A DNA stretch of 64,000 bases, from positions 1 to 64,000 of the forward strand of contig JAJPJJ010000031.1 of assembly GCA_021324295.1 (NCBI GenBank), given 5' to 3'. The DNA comes from Bacillota bacterium (lineage in GTDB: Bacteria; Sysuimicrobiota; Sysuimicrobiia; Sysuimicrobiales; Segetimicrobiaceae). This document shows, one piece after another, positions 18,847 through 27,563 of this stretch. The position numbers and the translations under genes were made by a program. Each line of letters opens with the position of its first letter. Within the stretch, counting starts at the first letter, position 1. A model generated the notes under the pieces. That model was not told the origin of the DNA. It worked only from the letters and a program-made list of their open reading frames with translations, and ran no database searches.

Positions 18847-20705
18847 TGTCGGGCGGGCCGGGGCACGCGCCGTCGCTCGGCGCCGTCCCGCTGGGCGACG
18901 GGCGGTGCCGCTTCCGGGTCTGGGCGCCCGGGCACGCGGTCGCGGTGCGCCTGCTGTCCGCGCCCGAGCGCCTCGTGCCGCTCGCGCCGCAGGCCGCCGG
19001 GTATCACGAGGGCATCGTCCCCGCCGTCGCGCCGGGCGCACTGTACCTGTACCGGCTGGACGGCCGCCTCGAGCGGCCGGACCCCGCCTCGCGCGGCCAG
19101 CCTCGCGGCGTGCACGGCCCCTCGGAGGTCCCGCACGGGCCGCAGTTTCCGTGGACCGACGAGGGCTGGCGCGGCCGGCCGCTGTCCGAGTACGTCATCT
19201 ACGAGCTGCACGTCGGGACGTTCTCGCCCGAGGGCACCTTCGAGGGGGTCGTCCGCCGCCTCGATGACCTCGCGGACCTCGGCATCACCGCGCTGGAGCT
19301 GATGCCGGTGGCCCAGTACCCCGGCGACCGCAACTGGGGATACGACGGCGTCTACCTCTTCGCCGTCCACCCCGCGTACGGCGGCCCCCAGGGCTTGCGG
19401 CGCCTCGTGGACGCCTGCCACCGGCGCGGCATCGCCGTCGTGCTCGACGTCGTCTACAACCACCTCGGCCCGGAGGGCAACTACCTCGAGGCCTTCGGCC
19501 CCTACTTCACCGACCGGTACCGGACGCCGTGGGGGGCCGCCCTCAACTTCGACGGCCCGCACAGCGACGAGGTCCGCCGCTTCTTCATCGAGAACGCGCT
19601 GATGTGGATCACGGAGTTCCACATCGATGCGCTCCGGCTCGACGCGGTGCACGCGATCGTGGATCAGTCGGCCCGGCCCTTCCTGCAGGAGCTCGCCGAG
19701 GTCGTGCACGCGCACGCCGAGCGGCTGGGCCGGCGGGTGCACGTCATCGCCGAGAGCAACCTGAACGTCCCGCGTCTGCTCCGCCCGCCCGAGCGGGGTG
19801 GGTACGGGCTCGACGCGCAGTGGAGCGACGACTTCCACCATGCCCTGCACGTCCTGCTCACCGGCGAGCGGACCGGGTACTACCAGGACTTCGGCCGGCT
19901 CCGCGACCTCGAGACGGCGATGCGGGAGGGGTTCGTGCTCGCCGGCGGCTACTCCGCGTTCCGGCAGCGCCGCCACGGCGCCTCCTCGCGCGACGTGCCG
20001 GCGGAGCAGCTCATCGTGTGCGCCCAGAACCACGACCAGGTCGGCAACCGCGCGCTCGGCGAGCGCCTGAGCCGGCTCGTCTCGTTCGAGGCGCTCAAGC
20101 TGGCGGCCGGGGCCGTGCTGCTCTCCCCGTTCGTCCCGCTGCTCTTCATGGGCGAGGAGTACGGGGAGACCGCGCCGTTTCTCTACTTCACCAGCCACAC
20201 CGATCCCGGGCTCGCCGAGGCCGTGCGCCGGGGCCGGCGGGAGGAGTTCGCCGCGTTCGCCTGGGGGGAGGAGGTGCCGGATCCACAGGACGCGGAGACG
20301 TTTCGGCGGTCGCGGCTCGACCACGCGCTCCGCGGCGCCGGCCGGCACCGCGCCCTGCGGGCGCTGTATGCCGAGCTCCTCCGGCTGCGCAAAGGGATCC
20401 CGGCGCTCGCCCGCCTCAGCAAGGAGACGATGGAAGTGAGCGGATCGGAGCCGGAGCGCACGCTCCTCCTCCGCCGGTGGAGTGCCGGCAGCGAGATCCT
20501 CGCGGCGTTCAACTTCGGGGCGCACCCGGCGCGGCTCCGGCTCCCGGCCCGCGCGGGGCGCTGGCGCGCGGCGCTCGACTCGGCGGACGCGCGCTGGGCC
20601 GGGCCCGGGCGCTCGGCGCCCCCCGAGATCCGCTCGGACGGCGAGGTCGTCCTGACCGTTGCCCCGACCGCCTTCGTGCTCCTCTGCCGCGAGGGGGAGG
20701 GGTGA
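18846..20705 (+). CDS. treZ: Malto-oligosyltrehalose trehalohydrolase
   Basis: TreZ releases trehalose from the end of maltooligosyl-trehalose. The 619-residue GH13 protein begins with a carbohydrate-binding beta domain (FRVWAPGHAVAVRL), has the family marker IYELHVGTFSPEGTF, nucleophile in ALRLDAVHAI (D266), acid/base in HVIAESNLN (E303) and the third carboxylate in AQNHDQVGNR (D397). FNFDGPHSDEVRRF separates it from branching enzyme. Its usual partner TreY is not in the window, so either treY lies elsewhere or the chain end is made by another enzyme. It overlaps treS-mak by 1 nt and the downstream transporter gene by 4 nt. Confidence 0.94.
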   Translation: MSGGPGHAPSLGAVPLGDGRCRFRVWAPGHAVAVRLLSAPERLVPLAPQAAGYHEGIVPAVAPGALYLYRLDGRLERPDPASRGQPRGVHGPSEVPHGPQFPWTDEGWRGRPLSEYVIYELHVGTFSPEGTFEGVVRRLDDLADLGITALELMPVAQYPGDRNWGYDGVYLFAVHPAYGGPQGLRRLVDACHRRGIAVVLDVVYNHLGPEGNYLEAFGPYFTDRYRTPWGAALNFDGPHSDEVRRFFIENALMWITEFHIDALRLDAVHAIVDQSARPFLQELAEVVHAHAERLGRRVHVIAESNLNVPRLLRPPERGGYGLDAQWSDDFHHALHVLLTGERTGYYQDFGRLRDLETAMREGFVLAGGYSAFRQRRHGASSRDVPAEQLIVCAQNHDQVGNRALGERLSRLVSFEALKLAAGAVLLSPFVPLLFMGEEYGETAPFLYFTSHTDPGLAEAVRRGRREEFAAFAWGEEVPDPQDAETFRRSRLDHALRGAGRHRALRALYAELLRLRKGIPALARLSKETMEVSGSEPERTLLLRRWSAGSEILAAFNFGAHPARLRLPARAGRWRAALDSADARWAGPGRSAPPEIRSDGEVVLTVAPTAFVLLCREGEG

Positions 20706-22024
20706 GGGGCCCCCGCGACGCGATCCCCGGCGGGCGGCCCGCGAGCTCCGCCGTGCCGGCCGCCGCGGGATCCTCGGGCGCGAGCCTCGAGGCGGCCGCC
20801 GGCGCCGTCCCGCGGCCCGAGCATGGCTGGGTGGTCGTCGCGGCGCTGTGCGTCACGGAGACGATCTCGTGGGGCGTCCTCTACTACAGCTTCCCGGTCT
20901 TCCTCGGCGCGATGGAGCGCGACCTCAGGGCCTCGCGGGTGGCCGTCACCGGCGCCTTCTCCGTGGCCCTGGCCGTCGCGGCGCTCGCGGCGGTGCCGGT
21001 CGGGCGATGGCTGGACCGCTGCGGACCGCGCCCGTTGATGACGGCCGGTTCCTGCCTCGCCGCAGCGCTCCTGCTGGCGTGGGGGCGCGTGGGGAGCACC
21101 GGCGGGCTCTACGCGGTGTGGGGCGCGATGGGCGTCGCGATGTCGGCGACCCTCTACGAGCCCGCGTTCGCCGCGGTGGTCCAGTGGTTCACTCGACACC
21201 GCGACCGCGCGCTGCTCGTCGTGACGCTCGCGGCGGGCCTGGCCAGCACGATCTTCATGCCGCTCGCCGCGCGGCTGCTCGAGCGGCTCGGCTGGCGCGG
21301 CGCGGTCGAGGTCCTCACGCTGCTGCTGGCGCTGACGACGATCCCGCTCCACGCGCTCCTGCTGCGGCGGCCTCCTCGGGGGCGCCCCGACGGCCCGCAC
21401 GCCGCTGGGGCGGCGCGCGATGTCCCGCTGCGGGCGGCGCTCGCCGTCCCGGTGTTCTGGGTGCTCGCCGGCGCGTTTGCGATGAGCCAGTTCGTCGCGA
21501 TCGCGGTCACCGTGCACGCCATTCCGTATCTCGAGCGGCTCGGCTACCCCGCGGCGTCCGCGGCGGCGGCGATCGGCTGGATCGGGGCGATGCAGCTGCC
21601 GGGGCGGCTCCTCTTTGTCCCGATCGCCTCGTGGCTCGGGCCGCGCGCCGTCACCGCGGCGATCTTCGTCGCGCAGGCTGCGGGGATGGCCCTCCTCGCG
21701 GCCGCGTCCCACCTGCCGGGCCTGGTGCCGGTGATCGTGCTCCTCGGCGCCGCGAGCGGCATGTCGACGCTGGCGCGCGCGACCACCGTCGCCGAGATCT
21801 TCGGCCGGCGCCACTACGGCAGCATCAGCGGGGCGATCGGGCTCGGCGCCAACGGGGCGCGGGCCCTCGGGCCCGTCGGGGCCTCGCTCCTGACCGTCTG
21901 GCTCGGGGGCTACGAGCGGGTCTTCTGGGCCCTCGCCGGGGCCCTCGTCGTTGCGGCGGCCGCGGTGCTCCTCACCGAGTTCCGGGCCGGGAGCCGCGAG
22001 GAGGGAGAGCCATGGGGATCCTGA
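20702..22024 (+). CDS. MFS transporter (12 TM type)
   Basis: The 440-residue protein has an Ala/Gly-rich cytoplasmic N-terminus (to about residue 40) and then about twelve hydrophobic segments. The MFS loop between helices 2 and 3 is PVGRWLDRCGPRPL, and a repeat-like WLGPRAVTA occurs in the second half. The start GTG 20702 overlaps the treZ stop by 4 nt (GTGA) and has GAGGGGG just upstream; a later in-frame start is possible because the first 30 residues are poorly structured. The substrate is unknown. Position after treZ could suggest a sugar or disaccharide, but the sequence resembles general MFS proteins (monocarboxylate/OFA-like) rather than sugar porters. Confidence 0.85.
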   Translation: MRGPRDAIPGGRPASSAVPAAAGSSGASLEAAAGAVPRPEHGWVVVAALCVTETISWGVLYYSFPVFLGAMERDLRASRVAVTGAFSVALAVAALAAVPVGRWLDRCGPRPLMTAGSCLAAALLLAWGRVGSTGGLYAVWGAMGVAMSATLYEPAFAAVVQWFTRHRDRALLVVTLAAGLASTIFMPLAARLLERLGWRGAVEVLTLLLALTTIPLHALLLRRPPRGRPDGPHAAGAARDVPLRAALAVPVFWVLAGAFAMSQFVAIAVTVHAIPYLERLGYPAASAAAAIGWIGAMQLPGRLLFVPIASWLGPRAVTAAIFVAQAAGMALLAAASHLPGLVPVIVLLGAASGMSTLARATTVAEIFGRRHYGSISGAIGLGANGARALGPVGASLLTVWLGGYERVFWALAGALVVAAAAVLLTEFRAGSREEGEPWGS

Positions 22025-22497
22025 CCGAAGACATGAAGCGCGTGGTGCGCGAGCAGCGCCTCGGGTTCGTCGCGACCGTGTGCCCGGACGGCACACCGAA
22101 CCTCTCGCCCAAGGGGACGACCGCGGTCTGGGACGACGACCACCTCGTCTTTGCGGACATCTGCTCGCCTCGGACGGTCGCCAACCTCCGGCGCAACCCG
22201 GCGGTCGAGATCAACGTCGTGGACCCGGCCGTCCGCAAGGGGTACCGCTTCAAGGGCACAGGCCGCGTCCTGACCGAGGGGCCGGCGTACGAGGAGATCC
22301 GCGCGTTCTACCGGCGCGGGCCGCGCGCGGTCGGCGACGCCATCTACGAGCGCATCCACGCCGTCGTGCTGGTCACGGTGGAGCGCGCGCTGCCGCTGGT
22401 GTCGCCCGCCTACGACGGCGGCGCCACCGAAGCCGAGATCGCCGGTGCGTGGGAGCGGTACTGGCAGGCCCTCTGGGAGAGCCGGCGGCGCGGGTGA
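22012..22497 (+). CDS. Pyridoxamine 5'-phosphate oxidase-like flavin protein
   Basis: The 161-residue protein has the split-barrel PNPOx-like fold. It opens MGILTEDMKRVVREQRLGFV, continues ATVCPDGTPNLSPKG, and has a strand with LVFADICSPRTVANL typical of FMN-binding members of the general-stress/PNPOx-like group. It is not expected to be the vitamin B6 enzyme, which is longer and more basic; an FMN- or F420-dependent reductase or a heme-binding role is more likely. ATG 22012 has GAGGGAGAG upstream and lies 13 nt inside the end of the MFS gene. It ends the plus-strand glucan/trehalose run and faces the convergent GH57 gene. Confidence 0.85.
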   Translation: MGILTEDMKRVVREQRLGFVATVCPDGTPNLSPKGTTAVWDDDHLVFADICSPRTVANLRRNPAVEINVVDPAVRKGYRFKGTGRVLTEGPAYEEIRAFYRRGPRAVGDAIYERIHAVVLVTVERALPLVSPAYDGGATEAEIAGAWERYWQALWESRRRG

Positions 22498-22511
22498 GGC
22501 GACGCCGCGGA

Positions 22512-24656
22512 TCAACCCGCCCGCACCGCGCCGTCGAGCTCGATCGAGGTGGTCTGCTCCCACGTCTCGCCCGGCGCGAGGACGACCGGCCAGCGCAGCG
22601 TGACCATCGCGCCCTGGTAGTTCTTCTCGTATCCGCCCTCGGAGTTCGAGATCGTGAACAGGGGCAGGCCCCAGGCCCGGGCGGGGATCGACGGGGAGAA
22701 CGCCAGCACGAGGCCGGAGACCGTCTCGGCGACCGCGACCCGCGCGCTCTCCCCCAGCTCGCCCGGGTCGTGGAGCGCGCGGCGCTCGGTCCCCGCCTGC
22801 ATCCACACCGTACCGGGCGCCCCGAACACGCCGAGGTTCCACTCTTCCGCGACGAGGGCCCGCAGGGGTTCCTCGCCCGCCCAGGCGAGGCGCGTCGTGT
22901 GGTCGAGCCCGCGGCGGCCCGCGCGCACCTCGAGGCGGCGCTCGATCGCGGCGCGGCCTCCCCCGACCGCGGCCTCGCGCTTGAGCTCGACGCTCGCCGC
23001 CCCACCGGCGCGCTCGATCCGCCACGCGTACGCGCCGGTGGCGAAGCGGCCCAGGTCCTCCTGCTCGTCCCGCCAGAGCTGCTCCCGTGTCGTGCCCTCC
23101 GGCAGGAGATGCACGCGCAGCGTCGTGCGCCGCGCGCGGTCGTAGACGAGCAACCGCTCCAGCCCGGGCTCCTTGATGCGCACCGCGGTGTGGATCGATT
23201 CGGGACTCCCGTCGGCGCCGCGCGCGGCCGCCTGCTCCGCGGCCCGCTGCAGGTCGGCGTGGTACGCCTCCGGCCGTCTCGTCAGCACGTTCCCCAGGTG
23301 GCGGCGCGACGGCCGGTCGTCCCACTCGAGGAGGCTCCCGCCCCGGGCCGGATCGACCGTGCACACGGCGAGATCGCTGGAGAGGAGCACCTCGGTCCGG
23401 CCGTCGCCGTCCAGATCGGCGGCCTCGCCCCCGGCGTAGGGGCCGCGATGCCGCTCCCGGTCGGCGATCGCCTCCGCGGCGATCAGGTGGCTGAACGCCG
23501 CGCCGCGGATGTGGGGCAGGTACACGCCGCCGAATACCCCGTGCCAGTACGGGCAGTTGCACTCCCCGGCCCACAGCTCGTCGAGCGCCCGCTCCCGCTC
23601 CGGCCCGGGCGGCAGCGCGTGGACCTTCCGGCCCGCGCGCAGCGCCAGGTGGTGGAGCACGTTGACCTCCGGGTACCGGACGAGGAAGTGCCGCCAGAAG
23701 CCGCCCCGCACGAACGGGAGCACCTCGCGCCGCCCGCCGACCTCGAGGTCGTGCCTGATCCGCGCCAGGCGGCCGGCGCGGTCCGGCGCGAGCGCCCACG
23801 CGGCCATCTCCTCGTACGTGCCGGTCGGCAGGTAGATCCTCCCTGCCGGCTCGCGAGAGCGCCGGTAGTCGCCGGGCGGCATCACCTCGACCCACGGCGT
23901 CGCCTCGAGCGCCTCGAAGAACTGCTCCACCCACCCGCGCTCCCAGCAGTGGGCGTAGGTGGTCGGCCACATCCCAAACTTCTCGCCATCGTCGCCCATC
24001 AGCGCGAGGTCGAGCGGGGCCTCCCGCCCCTCCACGCGCACCTCGGTGTCGGCGAGGGTGCGGAGGTAGGCGAGCACGTCCGCGACCGTCGCCCACGGGA
24101 TGAGGTAGCGCAGCGATCGCAGGCTCGGGAAGATCGCGAGCGGCACGCCCTCCTCTTCGGTGATGTAGTACCCGAGGAGCTCCGCCTCGTCGAGGCCGAC
24201 CCCATGGAAGTGCGTGTCGTCGACGATGGTGTAGCGGACGCCGGCCTGGCCGAGCGGCCGCGCGAGGTGTGGCTCCCAGACGCGCTCCGCGAGCCAGAGG
24301 CCCTCCGCCGTGCACCCGAAGTCGTCGGCCACCGCGCGCGTGAGCTTCTCGATCTGCCCCCGCTTGTCCGCATCGGGGATGATCGAGAGGATCGGCTCGT
24401 AGTAGCCGCCCGTCAGGATCTCGACCTGGCCGCGGGCGACCAGCGCGCGGACGCGGCGCAGCAGGTCCGCGCGGTGGACGCGCAGCCAGTCGAGGAGCGG
24501 CCCGGAGTAGTGCAGGGCCAGGCGGATGCGGGGGTGCCGCTCGAGGGCGGCGACCATCGGGGCGTACGCCCGGTCGGTCGCCTCGGCCATCACGTGGTCG
24601 AAGTTGCCCACCGGCTGGTGGTTGTGGAGCGCGAGCGCGAGGACGATCCGGTGCAC
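22512..24656 (-). CDS. GH57 4-alpha-glucanotransferase/amylase-type enzyme
   Basis: The 714-residue protein matches the Thermococcus 4-alpha-glucanotransferase type of GH57. It has LALHNHQPVGNFDHV at the N-terminus, the nucleophile in GLWLAERVWEP (E124; E123 in the T. litoralis enzyme), the acid/base in LALMGDDGEKFGMWP (D222/D223), and long C-terminal beta domains of the DUF1925/1926 type ending near TISNSEGGYEKNY. It probably disproportionates malto-oligosaccharides or hydrolyses amylose in the cytoplasm; there is no signal peptide. The start is GTG 24656, six nt after the DHA2 transporter stop. It differs clearly from the GH57 at 11316, so the window holds two distinct GH57 types. It ends the glcDFE transcript. 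Confidence 0.92.
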   Translation of the reverse strand: MHRIVLALALHNHQPVGNFDHVMAEATDRAYAPMVAALERHPRIRLALHYSGPLLDWLRVHRADLLRRVRALVARGQVEILTGGYYEPILSIIPDADKRGQIEKLTRAVADDFGCTAEGLWLAERVWEPHLARPLGQAGVRYTIVDDTHFHGVGLDEAELLGYYITEEEGVPLAIFPSLRSLRYLIPWATVADVLAYLRTLADTEVRVEGREAPLDLALMGDDGEKFGMWPTTYAHCWERGWVEQFFEALEATPWVEVMPPGDYRRSREPAGRIYLPTGTYEEMAAWALAPDRAGRLARIRHDLEVGGRREVLPFVRGGFWRHFLVRYPEVNVLHHLALRAGRKVHALPPGPERERALDELWAGECNCPYWHGVFGGVYLPHIRGAAFSHLIAAEAIADRERHRGPYAGGEAADLDGDGRTEVLLSSDLAVCTVDPARGGSLLEWDDRPSRRHLGNVLTRRPEAYHADLQRAAEQAAARGADGSPESIHTAVRIKEPGLERLLVYDRARRTTLRVHLLPEGTTREQLWRDEQEDLGRFATGAYAWRIERAGGAASVELKREAAVGGGRAAIERRLEVRAGRRGLDHTTRLAWAGEEPLRALVAEEWNLGVFGAPGTVWMQAGTERRALHDPGELGESARVAVAETVSGLVLAFSPSIPARAWGLPLFTISNSEGGYEKNYQGAMVTLRWPVVLAPGETWEQTTSIELDGAVRAG

Positions 24657-24662
24657 CGGGGC

Positions 24663-26195
24663 TCAGCCGGCCTCGCCGCCGTCCGCCGCGGGCAGGTGCT
24701 CGGTCACGCGCCCGGCCGGCATGAACAGCACGACCGTGGCGAGGCCGATCGCGGCGAGCACGAGGCCGAGGACGAACGTGCCGTGGAGCGCGTCGGCGAG
24801 GGCCAGGCGGACCGCTTCGTGCGCGGCCCGCGTAAGGTGGGACCCCACCCCGGGGTCGAGCGCGACCTGCGGATCGGCGACCGGGGGGAGGCCCCGCCCG
24901 GTCTCGGCGGCCCGCGGCGCGAGCCGCGCCTCGAAGATGCCGACGAGGACCGCGCCTTGCGCGCTCACGCCGATCGCGCTGCCGACGTTCCGCGTGAAGA
25001 CGTTGATCGAGGTCACGATGCCCCGCAGGGGCCGCTCGACCGCGTTCTGCATGGCGATCACGAACATCGTCGCTGTGAGCCCCATCCCGCTGCCGAGCAC
25101 CACCATGTCCGCGACCACCGCGCGCTCGGTGGCGCCCGGCCCCAGGCGGGTGAGCAGCACGAACCCGGCCACGAGCAGCGCCATCCCGGCCACCGTGGTC
25201 GGCCGGTAGCCCCAGCGCAGCGTCAGCCGGCCCCCGGTGATGCTGGAGAGCGTCCACATCACCATGAACGGCGTCAGCGCCGCCCCGGCCGCCGTCGCGC
25301 TCGTCCCGATCACGCCCTGCACGAACAGCGGGATGTACGCGACCGCGCCGAACATGCTGACCCCGAGCAGGAACCCGCCGGCCGAGGCCACCGTCACGAT
25401 CCGGTTCTCGAAGAGGCTGAACGGCACGAACGGGTTCTCGGCGCGCATCTCGACGCGGACGAACAGCAGCACGAGCAGCGCGCTGAGCGCGACGAGGCCC
25501 GCGGTGGGAAGCGAGAGCCACGGGAACGCGTGTCCCCCCCAGAACAGCGTGAGCAGCAGCACAATCGCCGCGGCGGAGAGCAGGCCGATCCCGGGGTAGT
25601 CCACCGACCCCGCGCGGGCGGGCGCCGGCTCGTGGAACGCGAGGAGCAGGATCAGGGTCGCGACGAGGCCGGCCGGGACGTTCACGAAGAAGATCCACCG
25701 CCACGTCACGTGGTCGGTGAGGAACCCCCCGGCGAGCGGGCCGACGATCGCGGCGAGCCCCCACACGCCGCTGAAGATCCCCTGGATCCGGAGCCGCTGC
25801 TCGATCGGGAACAGGTCCGCGATGATCACGAGCGCGATCGGCAGCACCGCGCCGCCGCCGATCCCCTGCAGGAGCCGGAAGAACACGAGCTGCCCCATCG
25901 AGCGGGCCAGCCCGCACAGCGCCGAGGTGCCGACGAACCCGAGGATCCCGGCCAGGTAGACGCGCTTGCGACCGTAGAGGTCGGCCAGCCGTCCGAAGAT
26001 CGGCGTCGTGACGACGAACGCGATCTGGTAGGCGGCGAACACCCAGGAGTACAGCGCGAGCCCGCCCAGCGAGGCCACGATCGTCGGCATCGCGGTTCCC
26101 ACCGCCGTCTGGTCCATCGCCGCGAGGAACATCCCGAGCATCGCCGCCGCGGTGACGGCGGCGCGCCGCGTCCTCCGGTGTCGCTCTGCGGTCAC
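24663..26195 (-). CDS. DHA2-family MFS drug:H+ antiporter-type transporter
   Basis: The 510-residue protein has about 14 hydrophobic helices and the EmrB/QacA (DHA2) signatures: MFLAAMDQTAVGTAMPTI in helix 1, the loop GRLADLYGRKRVYL, and motif C-like FSGVWGLAAIVGPLAGGFLTD. Such proteins export organic compounds against protons. The start GTG 26195 overlaps the glcE stop by 4 nt (GTGA), and longer in-frame starts lie inside glcE. Coupling to a glycolate-oxidase operon suggests export of an organic acid or related compound, but that is inference; a multidrug exporter is the safer reading. Confidence 0.92.
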   Translation of the reverse strand: MTAERHRRTRRAAVTAAAMLGMFLAAMDQTAVGTAMPTIVASLGGLALYSWVFAAYQIAFVVTTPIFGRLADLYGRKRVYLAGILGFVGTSALCGLARSMGQLVFFRLLQGIGGGAVLPIALVIIADLFPIEQRLRIQGIFSGVWGLAAIVGPLAGGFLTDHVTWRWIFFVNVPAGLVATLILLLAFHEPAPARAGSVDYPGIGLLSAAAIVLLLTLFWGGHAFPWLSLPTAGLVALSALLVLLFVRVEMRAENPFVPFSLFENRIVTVASAGGFLLGVSMFGAVAYIPLFVQGVIGTSATAAGAALTPFMVMWTLSSITGGRLTLRWGYRPTTVAGMALLVAGFVLLTRLGPGATERAVVADMVVLGSGMGLTATMFVIAMQNAVERPLRGIVTSINVFTRNVGSAIGVSAQGAVLVGIFEARLAPRAAETGRGLPPVADPQVALDPGVGSHLTRAAHEAVRLALADALHGTFVLGLVLAAIGLATVVLFMPAGRVTEHLPAADGGEAG

Positions 26196-27547
26196 GACAG
26201 GCCCCACCCGAGCCGCCCCGGCACCATGATGCCGCGTGGATCGTACGCCTGGCGGAGCCGGCGCATCAGCGCGAGGCCCCCGGGAGGCGCCCCCCACACC
26301 GGGAGCCGCGCCTTGAGAGCCGCAGGCGCCGCCTCGAGCACGGCGTACCCGCCGACCTCCGCTGCGGCCCGCCCCAGCGCATCGAGCAGTACCGGCGCCC
26401 CGGCCTCGGAGCCCGCCGCGTAGAGCAGGCCGCTGCCGGCGTGCGCCAGGACCTCCACCGGGCCGCCGATGCCCGGCGCCGCCCCCTCCAGCGCGCGCAC
26501 GAACTCGATCCACCGCGCGATCGGCCCGCCGCACCGGCACACGACCCCGCCGGGATGCGTCGTCGGGGACGGAAACTCCGAGACCGCCTCCCACAGCGCC
26601 GCGTGGGCCGTCCCGTCGAGCACCTCGAGGCGGCCCCCGGCGAGCGTGCGCATCTCGTTCACGTGGCGGGCCCGGCTCTCCTCGAGCCCCTCGACGAGCA
26701 TGAGCACGCCCCAGGCCTCCGGGGCCGGGGCCTGGATCCCGGCCGCCGCGGCGAGGCGGCGCAGCGCCGGCGGGTTCGCCGCCTCCAGGGCGGATGGGAG
26801 GAGGTAGGATCGCAGCACCGCGGCGGCCAGCGCGTGCGCGGCCGCCGCATCGGGGACCGCGACGAGGACCGTCTGGCCCTCACCCGGATGCGGCGAGACT
26901 TTGAACGTGGCCTCCGTGACGATGCCCGCCGCGCCGAGGGATCCGATGAACAGCTTCGCAAGATCGTAGCCGGCGACGTTCTTCACGACCTTCCCGCCGG
27001 CCCGGATCACCTCGCCGGTCGGCAGCGCGACCCGGATCCCGATCAGCAGGTCCCGGATCGATCCCCACAGCAGGCGCCGCGGGCCGTTCCGGTTCGCCGC
27101 GACGAGGCCCCCGACGGTCGCCGAGCCCGCACCGGGAGGGTCGAGCGGGAGCCACTGGCGGTGTGCGCCGAGCGCGGCCTGGAGATCGCGGAAGGGCGTG
27201 CCGGCCCGGACGGCGACGACGTAGTCCGCGGGCGTGTAGTCGGTGATGCCGGTCTGCCGGGTGGTCTCGATCACCAGGTCCACGCGCGCCGGCGGGCCCC
27301 CGAGGTGCTGGTGCGCGCCCCCGCCCCACGGGAAGACGGCCGCCCGCACCTCGCCGGCCGCCTGGAGGAGCGCCGCGGTCTCCTCCGCGGTCTGCGGCCG
27401 GGCGACGGCCTGGGGCCGCGCGCCGTCGATCGCGTGCGCGGCGAGGGCGGCGCCGTCGGTCAGCAGGTGCGGGGCGCCGACGATCTCCTCCGCGCGCCGG
27501 GCGAGCGTGCCAGTCATGCCCCCGGGCGCATCGCGCTCCTGTGACAC
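26192..27547 (-). CDS. glcE: Glycolate oxidase, FAD-binding subunit GlcE
   Basis: GlcE is the smaller FAD-domain subunit of the glycolate oxidase complex (GlcDEF). The protein (451 residues from GTG 27547) has the FAD-binding PP-loop region (FPWGGGAHQHLGG), DYVVAVRAGTPFRDLQAAL, the SATVGGLVAANRNGPRR segment and KNVAGYDLAKLFIGSLG, and ends with the family tail YDPRGIMVPGRLG. Start choice is uncertain: GTG 27547 lies 16 nt after the glcF stop without a clear Shine-Dalgarno, and ATG 27517 (MTGTLARRAEE) is equally possible. Order glcD-glcF-glcE differs from the enterobacterial D-E-F order. Confidence 0.92.
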   Translation of the reverse strand: MSQERDAPGGMTGTLARRAEEIVGAPHLLTDGAALAAHAIDGARPQAVARPQTAEETAALLQAAGEVRAAVFPWGGGAHQHLGGPPARVDLVIETTRQTGITDYTPADYVVAVRAGTPFRDLQAALGAHRQWLPLDPPGAGSATVGGLVAANRNGPRRLLWGSIRDLLIGIRVALPTGEVIRAGGKVVKNVAGYDLAKLFIGSLGAAGIVTEATFKVSPHPGEGQTVLVAVPDAAAAHALAAAVLRSYLLPSALEAANPPALRRLAAAAGIQAPAPEAWGVLMLVEGLEESRARHVNEMRTLAGGRLEVLDGTAHAALWEAVSEFPSPTTHPGGVVCRCGGPIARWIEFVRALEGAAPGIGGPVEVLAHAGSGLLYAAGSEAGAPVLLDALGRAAAEVGGYAVLEAAPAALKARLPVWGAPPGGLALMRRLRQAYDPRGIMVPGRLGWGLS

Positions 27548-27563
27548 GGGCGCGGGTCGGCGC

